This document shows, piece by piece, positions 9,341-20,105 of a stretch of 24,699 nucleotides of DNA. The number at the start of each line of letters is the position of its first letter. Position 1 is the stretch's first letter. A program made the position numbers and the translations under genes. The stretch is from Zygnema circumcarinatum (taxonomy: Eukaryota > Streptophyta > Zygnematophyceae > Zygnematales > Zygnemataceae): the NCBI GenBank assembly GCA_037447605.1, contig CM074822.1, positions 841,274 to 865,972 of the forward strand, given 5' to 3'. Below the pieces are notes generated by a model. It ran no database searches and had not been told where the DNA came from. It saw only the letters and a program-made list of their open reading frames with translations.

Positions 9341-9556
9341 TGTGGCCTCCATTTTTGGGACCGTACATTTCCCGGTCCCGGTCGTGTCCTCGATCCGGCC
9401 CATCCGTACGGATTTTTTGGAGTCCGAATTCTTGAGGACGGCGAACTCGCCTCTGATTGGACCGGACGATTTGGAAACTCATAAAATTGAGTACTGTCCT
9501 GTATTTGTGCTGTACGGTACGGTACGGTAATTTACGGACGTCGAGAATCGGGGACT

Positions 9557-9626
9557 GTGCCGCTACAGTACAGTACTGTAGTACGAAATAACGTACGAAA
9601 AGTGCCGTACTGTACTACAGTGCGGC
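9557..9626. repeat. Imperfect long inverted repeat (cruciform-capable)
   Basis: The left arm (from 9557, GTGCCGCTACAGTACAGTAC...) and right arm (to 9626, ...GTACTGTACTACAGTGCGGC) are near-complements, around a loop with CGTACGAAA-type repeats. Short TACGG tandem repeats sit just upstream at about 9514-9530. It is not followed by a T run and no gene ends nearby, so it is not a bacterial-style terminator. Confidence 0.6.
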
Positions 9627-11289
9627 TCTTTTTGTCGTGCGCCGCACATCGGCGACCTTCGCGGCTGCTTCTAGTGCCGTGTTGTTGGGCCTAGAAGTAG
9701 GTTTCCGTTTCGAGGCTTTCTCTTTGTCTCTTTGTCTCTTATGTCCATATTGTGACCGCTTCTTCTGGTTCCCTATGTCGATTTTATCCATGTACATTTG
9801 ATGGCCTTGCCATCGTGAGCTCAGTCAAACATCTCTTTCCTTTTTTTTGTCCGTATGTACCTTAATGGAGAATGATGAAGCCATACGTGGACACCATGAC
9901 GTGGGCAATGATGCCATGCCCGGATGGTATGACATGGATATGACGTCATCAACACATGCGAACTATGCGAACATATAGATACAAAAACGGGAATGTGAAC
10001 GGTGCTCTATGAGGCACAGAGCAAGATGGCAATTAAACAGTTAAACGGTGAACAGGACAGGACTGTGCCACATACTAACAGTTTTGTTGCTTTTGCTTTT
10101 GGGTGTCTTGGCATGGATTGCTTCCTGTTTCATTAAGATCAATCCTCCTTTTTGGTCCAAGCATCGACGGTGTCATGAGGCTTTTGAGAGTCCCATGCTT
10201 GCTCTCAAGTAACACGAAGCCAAGTGACTATTACGAGTGTCGATTCCGATCTTTTAATAGTTGAAAATGGCATTGATCTCAAGATGATGAGGCCATCAAA
10301 TGTACATGGACAAAAGCAGCATGTGGAACCACGAGGGACTGGTTACAATGGACCTCAGAAGATGGGTGGTGTGTGATGCAACACGTTGAGTGTTCAAAGT
10401 GCAGCAAATAAGATGTAAACGTGAACGATGTCAACGTCAACGACAACGTGCACCCAAATAGAGCCACAAATGACACCACAAATAATCCGTTGAATGCCCG
10501 TTCTACGTTTCATCCTTACGGGAGCGGTCCAACAATGCCAAGAGAATCATAGGGACCGCTCTAAGAAAATCACCTTTCAATTTATCGACCAAAGACAAGA
10601 AAAATGCTATACACACATAGAAGAGCCTTATCGCCCATCCCCACCTTCACTTCACTTCAAAGGATGCCGAGTTGCCTCAGAGGCTTCCCCCGACTTGTCC
10701 CTTCATAGCAGGCCTAGGCCGGTAATAGGCATTAGGTGCAAGTCCAAACTTCACTGCAGACCCCCACCATCCGGTTGACCATCCTCCCTCTCTCTCTCCC
10801 TCCTCCTCCCTTCATCCTCCTCTCTCGCTCGTTCCTCCCTTCATTGCCTCCCTCCCTACAGTTTTCCTCCTCCCTCTTTCATCCTCCTCCCTTCCCCCCT
10901 TCTTCTCCCTCTCTCATCCCTCCCCCTTTCCCTCCTCCACCTGTAGGACTGCCGTCAGCATATCCATAGCACGCGGACACGAGCATTACGCTCTCGTTAC
11001 ACACGTTTCTTCTTCCACAAGTCCGCTAGGAGCTCCTATGGATCCGTGCACTCCATAGGGCTTCAATTTTGGTTCCCCAAAATACAGTCTACTACACTAT
11101 CTACAGCCCATGACTATGATGAAGCCAAGCTCCCGGACAACCATGTACATCAGCTGTGGGAAATGCTTGTGCTCATCTCTGGGAATATGAAGTCAAGGCC
11201 CAGCTCCAAATCTGCCAAGTGTTTCTCTTACTCCTTTGGGCCAGCTACGAAGTCTACTTCTCCCCTAGCTGGCCCTACCTTTTGGTCAA

Positions 11290-12346
11290 TCAACTAAGAC
11301 TGCTTCGCAAGCGCTTTTGCTTTTTGTGTGAACGGCTGCTTTCTTCAACCATACTTTTCAGTTTCTCAGCCACATCCTTCGCTGCATACAAGACTGTCTT
11401 TTTGATCTGCAAATCCCACGCGTCACGTTGGAGTAGGGGATCAATGCTCGCAGGATTCTCATTCTTATGTGTGGTGAAGATATAGGGACAATTATCTATT
11501 GCCTTAAGAACTGTTGCTGTTATGCATTGAATGGGACTTACCTCAAGCTTATCTTCTTTGGCTCGGTGATTTTCTGGTAGCAGCCGAAACTCCTCTGTGA
11601 GACGCACGCACTGGCCTACATTTTCCGGGGAAACGAAGTCCAATGCAACTTTAATGCATGACTGCAGAGATGGAAAACATATCACAAAGTCAACAGGAGT
11701 GGGTTAGCTCCGTGCAGTTGAGATTCAACAATGACTCTTATTTCCGGCAGATTGTCAAGTTTTACACACGTTCAAAGTCACAAGCTAAAATTCGACCGAA
11801 GACAACTCCATGTCTAGATTCTCTACTACAACCAACCAACAAGCCACGAGTTCAAATTTCGACACTGGCTGAGAACTTTTAATATCTAGTGCCCTCGTTT
11901 ATAAGTGCCTTGCTACAAGCCCGAACCAAGATAGAAAAAAGGACTAAGAAAGACCTTGGCTACTGTTTCTCAAAGGTAATCCCCTTCTTTTGCGTACAAG
12001 GTGGGATCTTGATGTAGAATGAAAATTTTACCTTTAAGTTGCGTACTTGATGGGGGCAACCGGCGGGAATGAAGACTGCTTCCCCTATGTCCTGATGGAA
12101 AGTCCAAGGCTCCACACCTATGGATGCAAAAGAGCATTAAATATTTTATCCTTTTTCCCCCCGCATTCCCCCCCCCCCAAAACCCAAAAGAGATGCAAAA
12201 CGGCAAATATCTACATACATTTCCCAACTAACTATTCAGGAAAGCAACGCTCTGAAACAGAAATGTCGCGTACCGTATTCCTTTTTCAACCTCTGCTTAT
12301 GCTCTTCAGTCAAGTAAAAGGTCTGATCATGAATTGGATCGTCCAC
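11290..12346 (-). other. JmjC exons 9-12: distal histidine and C-terminus
   Basis: Exon 12274-12346: [20 protein letters not shown]. Exon 12032-12117: [20 protein letters not shown], then PHQVRNLK with the third iron ligand. Exon 11542-11661: [37 protein letters not shown]. Exon 11290-11406: [16 protein letters not shown], ending [11 protein letters not shown] and stop. The basic end could be a nuclear localisation signal. Intron 11662-12031 contains nothing coding. Confidence 0.92.
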
Positions 12347-15300
12347 CTGCAGGCGATAGTTCCATAAGAAAACAGACAGATCAGCTCGCAAGCCTAAAAC
12401 AGCTTGAAAAACACAACACGAAATGAAAATGATGTCGAGTAGTAAGAAAATAAAAGGACACTACAACCAGTCCATGTCAGTTCAGATTACTTCACCACCC
12501 CAGAAAGACCAAAACGAACAGCTTACTCTAGCACAAAAAAAGAGGAATAAAGGTAGCCTGACCATACAGCTGACACTGGTTCGCTGTGAAGGTGGGAAAA
12601 CTCTAGATGATGATTTGAGAGATACTCTCGAACTTTTGGAACATCTTGACGTCGGAAAATGTCCCACAAAGCACCTCCTATTGCTTCAAAATCAACCCCT
12701 TCCACGTCGTCTTTGAACATCTTTGGACTGGGCTCTCCTCCTTCCTCTTCCCCTTCCTCTTCCTCATCCCCTTCTACCGCAGCTTCAGGATAACTTTTTG
12801 TTTTGGCTGACAACAACTTTCCATCGTTTTTCTCAGGTTCGATGTCCTCAGGCCCACTTGTATTTTCCTCTAGAGAAAATTTCTGATTCTCCTCACTAAA
12901 ATTTTGTTCATCCTTCTCCACGGTCGGCGTTGGGTCTATATTCAAAATACCATGATCAGCCGAAACAGCGTTCACTTTTTGCGCGTCAATTGCAGGTTGG
13001 GTTGTAGGACCGTTTTCGACGGGTTTCAGATTGTCACTTGGAAACACTTTTGAGGTCTCAGCAATCATCGGAATAGTATCTGGTTGAGCAACTTTCTCAG
13101 CTTCAGCAGTAGCCCCTTTCTGTTCCTCAATCTGCTGACGAAGTACATCAGCCTTGGCCTTCAACTTTGTTATATGTCGTCTTCGGATGCCTTTCACACT
13201 CTTCAACTGCCAGTTTCTGAGTTTCGTGTCATGTGAATGTGTCAGAACGTTGACCTGCAAAAGGAATGCTAATCACCCTCAGCATATGGGAAGGCATCGA
13301 TATACTATAAGACAATCGAGGAAACTGGTAACAAGAAACCTAGCAAACGACTAGGGGAACTGAGGCCATCAACAATTGTTGGTTCTGACGGTCATGACAA
13401 TGGAAGTTATGAGGTCACATTTTCAGGTTCAGCAGTTGAACAGACTATTGCTGACTCGTGGCTAGGCTATAGACGCGTCTAATAATGTGAGAGAACTTTA
13501 GGCTGATGCATTACAAAACCTGCTCACCCTTCTAATCTGCAACATTAAAGCACTTTCCCAATCTATTCCGCACCCCATCTACAAAGTTGAAAGCACCATA
13601 TTATGCAAGGGGAAGGGGGAGGGGGGAAGAGAAGGGAGAGGGGGAAGTGGGCTGAGGGGGAGAAGGTGGGGAGGAAACAGGGGCGAAGAGGGGAGATGGG
13701 GGAGAGAGGGCGGGGAGGGAGGGGGGAAGGGGGTGAGGGGGAGGGGGTGGGGAGGGGGGAGGGGGAGAAGGGGGAGGGTGGAGGGGGACGAAGTTGAGGG
13801 GGAGGGAAGAGGGGGGAGGGAGGGGGGGGGAGGCCCGGGGTAGGGGACAAAGGGGTAGGGGACAAAGGGCAGGGGGGAGGGGGTAGAGCGAGAGGTAAGG
13901 GGAGGGGCAGGGGACGGGGGAGGGAGTACTTGTTAGGTGCTGATGAAGCATGCCCAGCACGGCAAAAGTTAAGGGCAGTATAGATTATGGTGAGTACAAA
14001 ACACACATCAAGGAAGGCCGTGGAAAGACGCTTCAGCAAAAATAAAAAGGAAGGATAAACTGACCGCATCTGACATGTCACAATGTAACTTTGTCACAGA
14101 GTCTCCCCAACCCAACTCTGGTCGACAACCGTAGGCAATATATGACTTGGGTCCAAGATCAGGCTTCATCACTCCCTCTGGCAACTTAGTCGCAAGGTTC
14201 AAAATACCCTTATCCGGATGAGTATACTCATGAAACGGTAAAGAGCTGATGAATTCCGCACCATGGCGTGGAAGACGCTTGGTAAAAAAGGCGGCAGGTG
14301 GCCAATCTTTTAGCTTAAGCATCTCCGGCCAACCACGGATTGGCTTATTATGCATTCGGCCGGATTTGTAACCAGTGAAGAACTGATGAATATTGATTTC
14401 AACCTGTCAAAGACCATATCCAAACAACATCTTCAACCATGGTCACATTGTGACGACACAGAGAGAAGAGAGTTAGGGACCAATGTGCTTGACATAATCT
14501 CTCCTTCTCTAACTTTTCTTCTTCTTTAGCTTTCACCATCCCGAATATCCAAGGACAGTACCAAGACGTAAGGTTCAATTTTCTACCGGCCTACAGTGCA
14601 AGTTTGAGCTTTACTACAAGTAGCATGAAGCAGAAGGACAGCAATGGCTAATGGAATGCATATCATACAGCAAAAACAGTCTATAGTGGAACATACCTCA
14701 CACCAATCCAAACAGTCAATAGCTCGAACTTCTTTTGTCTCGGTCAGATTCTTCGCATAACTGCCAAATTCTCGAAAGGCACGCCACATAACATCAGGCT
14801 CCCAGCTCAAGCCATCCTTTTCCTTCAGCACATCACGCACAATGACCGGTTCCCCAATTTCCCAATGTTTCTGAAAGTGCTTTAGAGCATCGTTGTAGTT
14901 ATCCGCTTCAAGGGATGCTGCAGTTGGACAGAAAAGAAAATTGTCATTGTGTTCTCCTGTTTTAACTCCGCGATTCGCAGCCTTCCGCAAGTCGTACTTG
15001 TTCTGCAATTCAATTATGTTGCAGGTGCTCAACTGTTCTTCGAAACACGCTCGCTCATTCATGGCAGAAAGATCGACTTCAGATGTCACAGAATGACTAT
15101 TTTCACCCATCACTACATCGGAATCCATTATGTCTGCAGATGTCTGAGGTTCAGAACCTCCTACTTCTCCAATATCTCGAGCCATCAAGTTCGACCAATT
15201 GGAATCACTTCGGAGTTCACGTTCATGGGCACCACAAATGTCACAGTTTGCCACACTTCCTACAGTCTCAGAATTCTCAATGGTAGATTCTTGGGATGAG

Positions 15301-18266
15301 GGGGCAGTCTTCCCGAGAAGAACTTCAATCTCCGTAAGAAGCCCTTTAAGAAAACCGTCTTGAAAAAGTGTATGCAATTCAAGGTTCGCTTTACCACAAC
15401 CACCCCTCTCTACTGGTGGACAAGGTATGGTCCCATCATTGTTGAGTATCCATGAAGGAAGGACGAGCCTTTCCGCAAAATCTGCTGATGTGGATAGAAC
15501 GAGGGATTCAGGTGCTTTCCCAGATCTCTCAGCTGCTTTGCTCCTTGTGCCACTCTCTTCTTTAAGACCCTTTGCTTCACCCTCTGTCAAATTCTGCATT
15601 CGCTGCCCTGACTTTTCATGAGCTGTAAATGCTTCTTTTCCTCCCGGCTGCTCGCCATTGCGAAGTTCACGGCAACAGTACAGACACAGGTCGTAACGAC
15701 AAAGAGAACAACTTCGATGGAAATCCACCAGAGAAGTTCTGCAATTGTTGCTGCAAACCCACAGCAAGAAGGAATATTTCAATAATCGCCACATAGACGA
15801 GGCCCATATTGCTACGGTTCATCCTGTGAAGAGCTACTTTGGCACTTGCACAAGATTCGAATGTCTTCTGAGGTTCCCATCTCGATATTTCGCTTTAAAT
15901 AACACTATGCAAAAGCTTAACAACACGTTCAGCCATAAGTGGTATAGATATTGGTCACAGTCACAAGCTTCAGCAATTGTCGAAAAAAGTACAATTGCAT
16001 GAGTGAGAAGAAAAGTTTGGCCAAACTATATTATAGCTGTAGCATCCAGTTCTCTCAAAAAAGAAAGAAATGCTTTTACCAATATGTACGTTCGTCCACT
16101 TGTTGGGGTGCTCGCTTAACAACAGGTTCTGCCAACATCAACGAAGTTGGATCTGTCAACTTATGCAATTTGGGTATTGAAGGTATGGCAGGTATGAAGC
16201 AAACACTGCAAACCCTGATAGAAGCAGAGTAATATGAAGCCCAAGCAGTGACAAGCAAGTGAAGGCGACGCACTCGGCCTCCACTACAGTTATTGGATAA
16301 AGATGACTCTACTGCTCCAAAATGCCAAGATTATCACCGACATAATAAACATGGAAAAACAGGTCAAAAAATGGAGCTACCTTTTTGGCCAGTGATTGCA
16401 GCCTCATGGCCAAGTTCCTCCTGTTGCTCATGATCAAGGCGACTCAAGAACGGTTGGAGATGAGCGAGCATACTTCGCATATGACATGCAACAGCGCTTT
16501 GAGGCAAACCCTCTGCTTTCTGGCAAAAAAAGCGAAAGGATTCGAGCTCGTCAGGTACGGTTCATTGTCAAATCCACGGAAACCAGTTCAAGCGTAAAGT
16601 CCTAGCGTGAAGAAAAAGGATACAATCTGGAAAAGGAGGTTTCCAGACTAGGGTTTGCTACAGAACACCTAAGCCCTTACATTTATAAAGCTTGGGCACA
16701 GCGTGACGAGGAGTGAAGATTCAAGGGATTTCTAATGCACTGTAGTGGAGCAGCAGGCTACGGATACACTCTTTGTCAAGATAAGGAACACCTATCGAGA
16801 GAATTAATAGGACACAGGTCCGCAGAAGAAATCGAGAAACAGACATTGCTTCTGCTGTTGAAAACAAAGAAGAAACAATGAAGCTCACTCACATAAGGAA
16901 TGTCAACAGGCCTGCGAAGGCATGCTTTACAATTACAGTTGTTCCTGCAGTAAAAACACTTTTCTGAAACCTCATTTTCCGTGTACTGGGGATACCTGCA
17001 CAGCAATTTTTTTTGCGGGTAGTGAATTATTTGAGCTGATGTACCACTTAATGGTGATGCGAAAGTTCATATAGAAAATGATGAGCAGACTCAGAATCTG
17101 ATGAGAATATGCTGGGTTTCTGCTGAACAACGGCACACCAAAAAGTCTTCACAAGGCATGCTGAAAGGAAAGATGGAAGTTAGAACCATCGAGGAGAACA
17201 GGAAAAGAGGCATACCAGATGCTTATGCAAGGTCTACAATATGTCTTCCTGCAGTCATTTATGCAAGTAATTGCTCCCTCCAGCTTATCACTGCGCTGGC
17301 ACTGGTGGCACATGGGATGGCGCCAGTTCTTTGCAATCTGTCAAGGTGAGCATACAATTTCCCAGCATGTTAAGGAAGCAAATAAACCTCCTAATATTCC
17401 ATTAGCCGTAGACCTTCCAAACCCTCTGGATAACTGATTGACTTGAGAATAGCGACCTTCAAGGACAGTCCAGGAAAAGAACAGGAGGGCACAATCACTC
17501 GGTCGTATATCAACTACGGATATAAATCAGCGCGCATCCCTTGGATTAAAGCTGCATGACTAACATCTTCGAAAAAATAATTTATAAGGAAGCTCACCCG
17601 CTTGCGACCACTTCCTTCCACATAGTCAAGTGACAAAACTCCGTCTATTGTAGTACTATCACCATCCCGATGTCGCTTCCTGGTTTCCATTTTCTCAGAC
17701 AAAGGCGAAAAGTCTCCATCATCATCTTTTCCGGACTTTTCACCCGTCACACTTTCAGCCCTTCGTACTGTTCGTGCAGTTACTTTTCCACTATGTCTGC
17801 CATTCATGGCCTCGCTCCCATCTTCCGATTTTCTCCCTCGAACATCAACGCTTTCATTTTCGCGGACCCTTGAGCCGTTGACGGATTCCGCGGCTTTTAC
17901 CCCTCGTCTCTTCTGCAGTAGTGCACTGCCATTGCTAAGCAGGCCCTCCTTATAACTTGGAGGAGCCTTTCTTACTGCGTTTATCTTCTTCTTCAAATGC
18001 CTACTGCAGTGCTTTTCTCCGTCCACTACACGAAACCTACAACGCCAACGTCTTCCATCAGACCTTTTGCATCTAACCTCGTCCGGTACCTCCCCATCAT
18101 CCATCTCTTCCTCGATTTCTTTCACCCAACTAACTGAATCTGCTCCCGTTCTTTCTCTCCCACGCACACTAAGATGCACCCGTCTGCTGTCAGCCTGTTC
18201 TCCGCCCCATTCTTCTGCCCCGTTCTCCGCGACTTCCTGCGTCGTTTCCGTCTCCTCGTCCTTCAT
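11290..18266 (-). CDS. JmjC histone H3K9 demethylase, JMJ25/IBM1 (KDM3)-like, with WRC motif
   Basis: Nuclear Fe(II)/2-oxoglutarate enzyme expected to remove methyl groups from H3 lysine 9. Exons, minus strand in gene order: 17598-18266 (5' end uncertain), 17216-17337, 16893-16995, 16381-16519, 16080-16152, 14697-15750, 14065-14403, 12568-13254, 12274-12346, 12032-12117, 11542-11661, 11290-11406 (TGA at 11290-11292). Every join is GT-AG with matching phase; from ATG 18264-18266 the model is 1,193 residues. Order of parts: WRC zinc motif, RING-like fingers (CHQCQRSD... and [15 protein letters not shown]), [16 protein letters not shown], then JmjC with H-C-D (14077-14085) and distal H (12050-12052) in GCPHQVRN, and [14 protein letters not shown]. 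This is the standard KDM3 plant layout. The frame is open further upstream through a minisatellite, so a longer N-terminus is possible. Confidence 0.9.
12568..13254 (-). other. JmjC exon 8: acidic insert inside the catalytic domain
   Basis: Begins VNVLTHSHD, directly after HCDMSDA, and ends [20 protein letters not shown] then [10 protein letters not shown]. Between these lie about 150 residues of disordered, acidic sequence (for example [14 protein letters not shown]). Donor GTATGG at 12567 was chosen because it gives [13 protein letters not shown], the same length as the family, whereas an upstream GTGTCA donor is three codons short. Confidence 0.87.
13255..14064 (-). repeat. JmjC intron 7 with G-rich tract (plus strand 13603-13925)
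   Basis: An 810-base intron. From about 13603 to 13925 the plus strand is G/A-rich with many G runs, so the transcript has a C/U-rich tract here. That is the opposite polarity to the ABCA intron tract relative to transcription. The remainder (13261-13600 and 13926-14064) shows no coding motif. Confidence 0.88.
14065..14403 (-). other. JmjC exon 7: first half of the catalytic domain (HxD)
   Basis: Starts [16 protein letters not shown], then [64 protein letters not shown] and LHCDMSDA. The H-C-D triplet at 14077-14085 supplies two of the three iron ligands. The exon is 113 codons, phase 0 at both ends. Confidence 0.93.
14697..15750 (-). other. JmjC exon 6: third zinc cluster and pre-JmjC region
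   Basis: A 1,054-base exon. It opens with [17 protein letters not shown] and [15 protein letters not shown], a conserved cysteine cluster. A long polar region follows, with [12 protein letters not shown] in the middle. Its end, [17 protein letters not shown] and [14 protein letters not shown], is the typical entry to the JmjC fold, closing with AIDCLDWCE. Intron 15751-16079 (329 bases) shows nothing coding. Confidence 0.9.
16080..17337 (-). other. JmjC exons 2-5: RING-like zinc fingers and helical spacer
   Basis: Exon 17216-17337: [16 protein letters not shown], then [15 protein letters not shown]. Exon 16893-16995: [18 protein letters not shown] and [16 protein letters not shown]. Exon 16381-16519: [20 protein letters not shown], then [16 protein letters not shown]. 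Exon 16080-16152: [20 protein letters not shown], ending RTY. Together they match the zinc-finger and Q-E-x-E-helix order of KDM3 demethylases. In the last exon the acceptor GACAG at 16153-16155 was chosen over two upstream AGs because only it fits the phase. Introns 16520-16892 and 16153-16380 hold no gene. Confidence 0.85.
17598..18266 (-). other. JmjC exon 1: WRC zinc motif and basic region
   Basis: From ATG 18264-18266 the exon reads [12 protein letters not shown], then [17 protein letters not shown] and [14 protein letters not shown]. The spacing C-x9-C-x10-C-x2-H is the plant WRC zinc motif, often nuclear and DNA-linked. A serine/arginine/glutamate-rich region follows and the exon ends GSGRKR at donor GTGAGC. 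The same frame continues open upstream to about 18840 without an ATG that I can prefer. A separate possible first exon is ATG 18934-18936 followed ten codons later by a GTAGGC donor. Confidence 0.75.
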
Positions 18267-18300
18267 CCTCCGCCAGCCTTCCGCCTCCGCACGTCTCCCT

Positions 18301-18620
18301 TCTCCTCTCCCTTCCACCCCTTCTCCTCTCTCTCTTCTCCTCTCCCTTCCACCCCTTCTCCTCTCTCTCTTGTCCTCTCCCTTCCACGCCTTCTCCTCTC
18401 TCTCTTCTCCTCTCCCTTCCACGCCTTCTCCTCTCTCTCTTCTCCTCTCCCTTCCACCCCTCTCTCTCTTCTCCTCTCCCTTCCACGCCTTCTCCACTCT
18501 CTCTTCCCCTCTCCCTTCCACGCCTTCTCCTCTTTCTCTTCTCCTCTCCCTTCCACCCCTTCTCCTCTCTCTCTTCTCCTCTCCCTTCCACCCTCTTCTC
18601 CTGTCCCTTCCACCCCTTCT
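18301..18620 (-). repeat. 35-bp purine-rich minisatellite at the JmjC 5' end
   Basis: The marker CTTCCAC (plus strand) recurs at 18311, 18346, 18381, 18416, 18451, 18480, 18515, 18550, 18585 and 18607. Most steps are 35 bases, with one step of 29 and one of 22. The unit is not a multiple of three, yet all three minus-strand frames are open because the strand is almost purely G/A. It may be 5' UTR or encode an Arg/Glu/Gly-rich tail. Confidence 0.93.
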
Positions 18621-19136
18621 CTTTCCACTTCTCCTCTTTCTTCCCCCCCTTCTCCTCTCTCTCTCGTTTCCTCTCTTCCCCCCCAGTCCTCTTCCCCGGC
18701 ACTCTTCCTCCTGCTTAAGAAGCACTGCTTGCAAAGCAGAGAGAGAGAGTGGAGAGAGAGAGAACCACCACCAAGCTCCCAAAATGGAGCGGTCGGCGTC
18801 CCTTTTTCCGGCTTTCCCAACACATCCTACTTCCAAACCTCGAATATGTCGGTACCGTCCCGAACGCGTCCTCCAAAGGCCGAATTCGTCCTCTGTAAGC
18901 GCCTACCTTCATCCCCACTATCATACCGTTCTCCATGACGCTGCGTCGGACAGGCAGTTGGACACCGTTGAAGCCCGCGTCCGTCGGTATGCAGAAAGAG
19001 TACTTAAACGTCCTCTGCGTCCTCTGTGGTAAATACCTAGTCCGCTATAGAGATACCTGACACGAAGAACGTCCACGCTGGCGAGTGCTTTTGCACACCA
19101 CTGCGAACTCTAAGGTATCCTCCAATAATTATTCGC

Positions 19137-19160
19137 CACGTGTAAGCATTTTTACACGTG
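19137..19160. promoter_or_regulatory. Paired G-box inverted repeat in the divergent promoter
   Basis: CACGTGTAA (19137-19145) and its exact reverse complement TTACACGTG (19152-19160) flank a 6-base loop. Each arm contains a CACGTG G-box. The site lies between the divergent JmjC and GT61 genes, about 200 bases from the first possible JmjC ATG. Confidence 0.6.
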
Positions 19161-19293
19161 TCGTGTTTCTATTGGTCAATGACCGAATCTCGTGCTTACG
19201 TGGGCACCAGCAGGGCAGGGAGCGCGAGGTTGTCGGCTGACGCCCTTCAGCTTCTGAACGATTGGCTTACATAGTAAGATCACGAATATGTTA

Positions 19294-19619
19294 GGAATTT
19301 ACTCTTTACACGCCTTTTTTGGCTAGATAGGGAAACTTTCATTGAACTCGCGATGGCGAGGCCATCATCATCATTTTTGGCTAGATATGCACCTTTTAGA
19401 CAAGGGAATTACTATTTACACATATTTTTTTTTGTCTAGATACACACTCTTTTTAGGAAAAAAATCCCTGTACCCTTAAAACCCTAAAATAAAATCTGAC
19501 CGGCGAATAAAGGTGTGTATAAATTCACAAAAGGTGTCATCTATCCATAAGAGAGATGTATCTTACCATAAACAAAAAAGTGTGTATATATCCAAAAAGG
19601 TGTGAAAATAGCATTTTCC
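19294..19619. mobile_element. MITE-like inverted-repeat element
   Basis: The left end (from 19294, GGAATTTACTCTTTACACGC...) resembles the reverse complement of the right end (to 19619, where the opposite strand reads GGAAAATGCTATTTTCACAC...). A second, internal copy of the end sequence starts at 19404 and continues to TAGATACACACT near 19449. A further related GGTGTGTATAAATT copy lies at 19512-19550. The element is AT-rich, non-coding and about 330 bases long, as expected for a miniature transposon. No clear target-site duplication is visible. Confidence 0.5.
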
Positions 19620-19857
19620 TCATTTCTACTTATAATTGGATCTGATTGCAACTGGGCCAAACATGGAGGTGACGGCGCCAACCAGGAAATGGGTACCAGC
19701 GACTACAGCCAATCAAATGACGCCACGCGAAAACGTTGTACACGTGGAAAGTCCCAATTGGGTCTGTTCGAGTCCAGCTGGCAATAGAGGAAGGCGGCCA
19801 CCAACAAAGAGGCGTCCCCTTCATCACCACTGCAGTCCCTGTCTCTTGGCAGACGCC

Positions 19858-20001
19858 ATGGCGGCCATGGCGGCTCAGCCTCCTCCTCCGCCGCGTCTCC
19901 GTAGCGGGGAGCTTCTCACCAGCATGCGAGTGCAGAGAAAGCATCACATTGCGGAGGCAGGGAATGGGATCAACCAAGCGCTTTGCTTTCAGCATGAATA
20001 G
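19858..20001 (+). other. Upstream ORF 1 of the GT61 gene
   Basis: Forty-seven codons plus stop, in a strong start context (GCCATGG). It starts MAAMAAQPPPPPRLRSGE and ends CFQHE. It overlaps upstream ORF 2 (19994-20080), which overlaps upstream ORF 3 (20074-20106). No family is recognised. Whether it is transcribed as leader is not shown by sequence. Confidence 0.35.
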
Positions 20002-20105
20002 AGAGAAAATGAGTGGGAGCCTTTGCAGCAGGAAATTAGGGTTAAGAGATAGGCGGGCAGACAGAGCTTTGAGATGCTGAGAACAGGAGCGAAGATCCCG
20101 GCCTG

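Larger units (their letters stand above)
9001..11289. other. Intergenic region between the ABCA promoter and the JmjC gene 3' end
   Basis: No ORF here carries a recognisable motif. The part nearest the ABCA gene (9060-9640) is rich in short palindromes and G-box-like repeats, listed separately. 9640-10760 is unique-looking sequence with no gene seen. 10780-10950 is a CT-rich simple repeat. 10951-11289 lies just past the JmjC stop codon and probably includes its 3' UTR. Confidence 0.7.

Noticed and set aside
9615-9797. 60-residue basic minus-strand ORF
   Set aside because: Low-complexity K/R composition, no recognisable motif and no neighbouring exon to join.
11407-11541. Read-through of the JmjC frame between KLE and IKK
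   Set aside because: The frame is open here, but a GTAAGT donor and GCAG acceptor remove it, giving the family sequence KLE-IKK; retention would be an intron-retained isoform.
18067-19032. 321-residue plus-strand serine/leucine ORF
   Set aside because: It is antisense to the JmjC exon and its minisatellite, has no motif, and is another result of stop-free composition.
19736-20080. 114-residue plus-strand ORF as a real exon
   Set aside because: No family motif; it overlaps other open frames in GC-rich leader sequence, and only the strong-context uORFs were kept as candidates.
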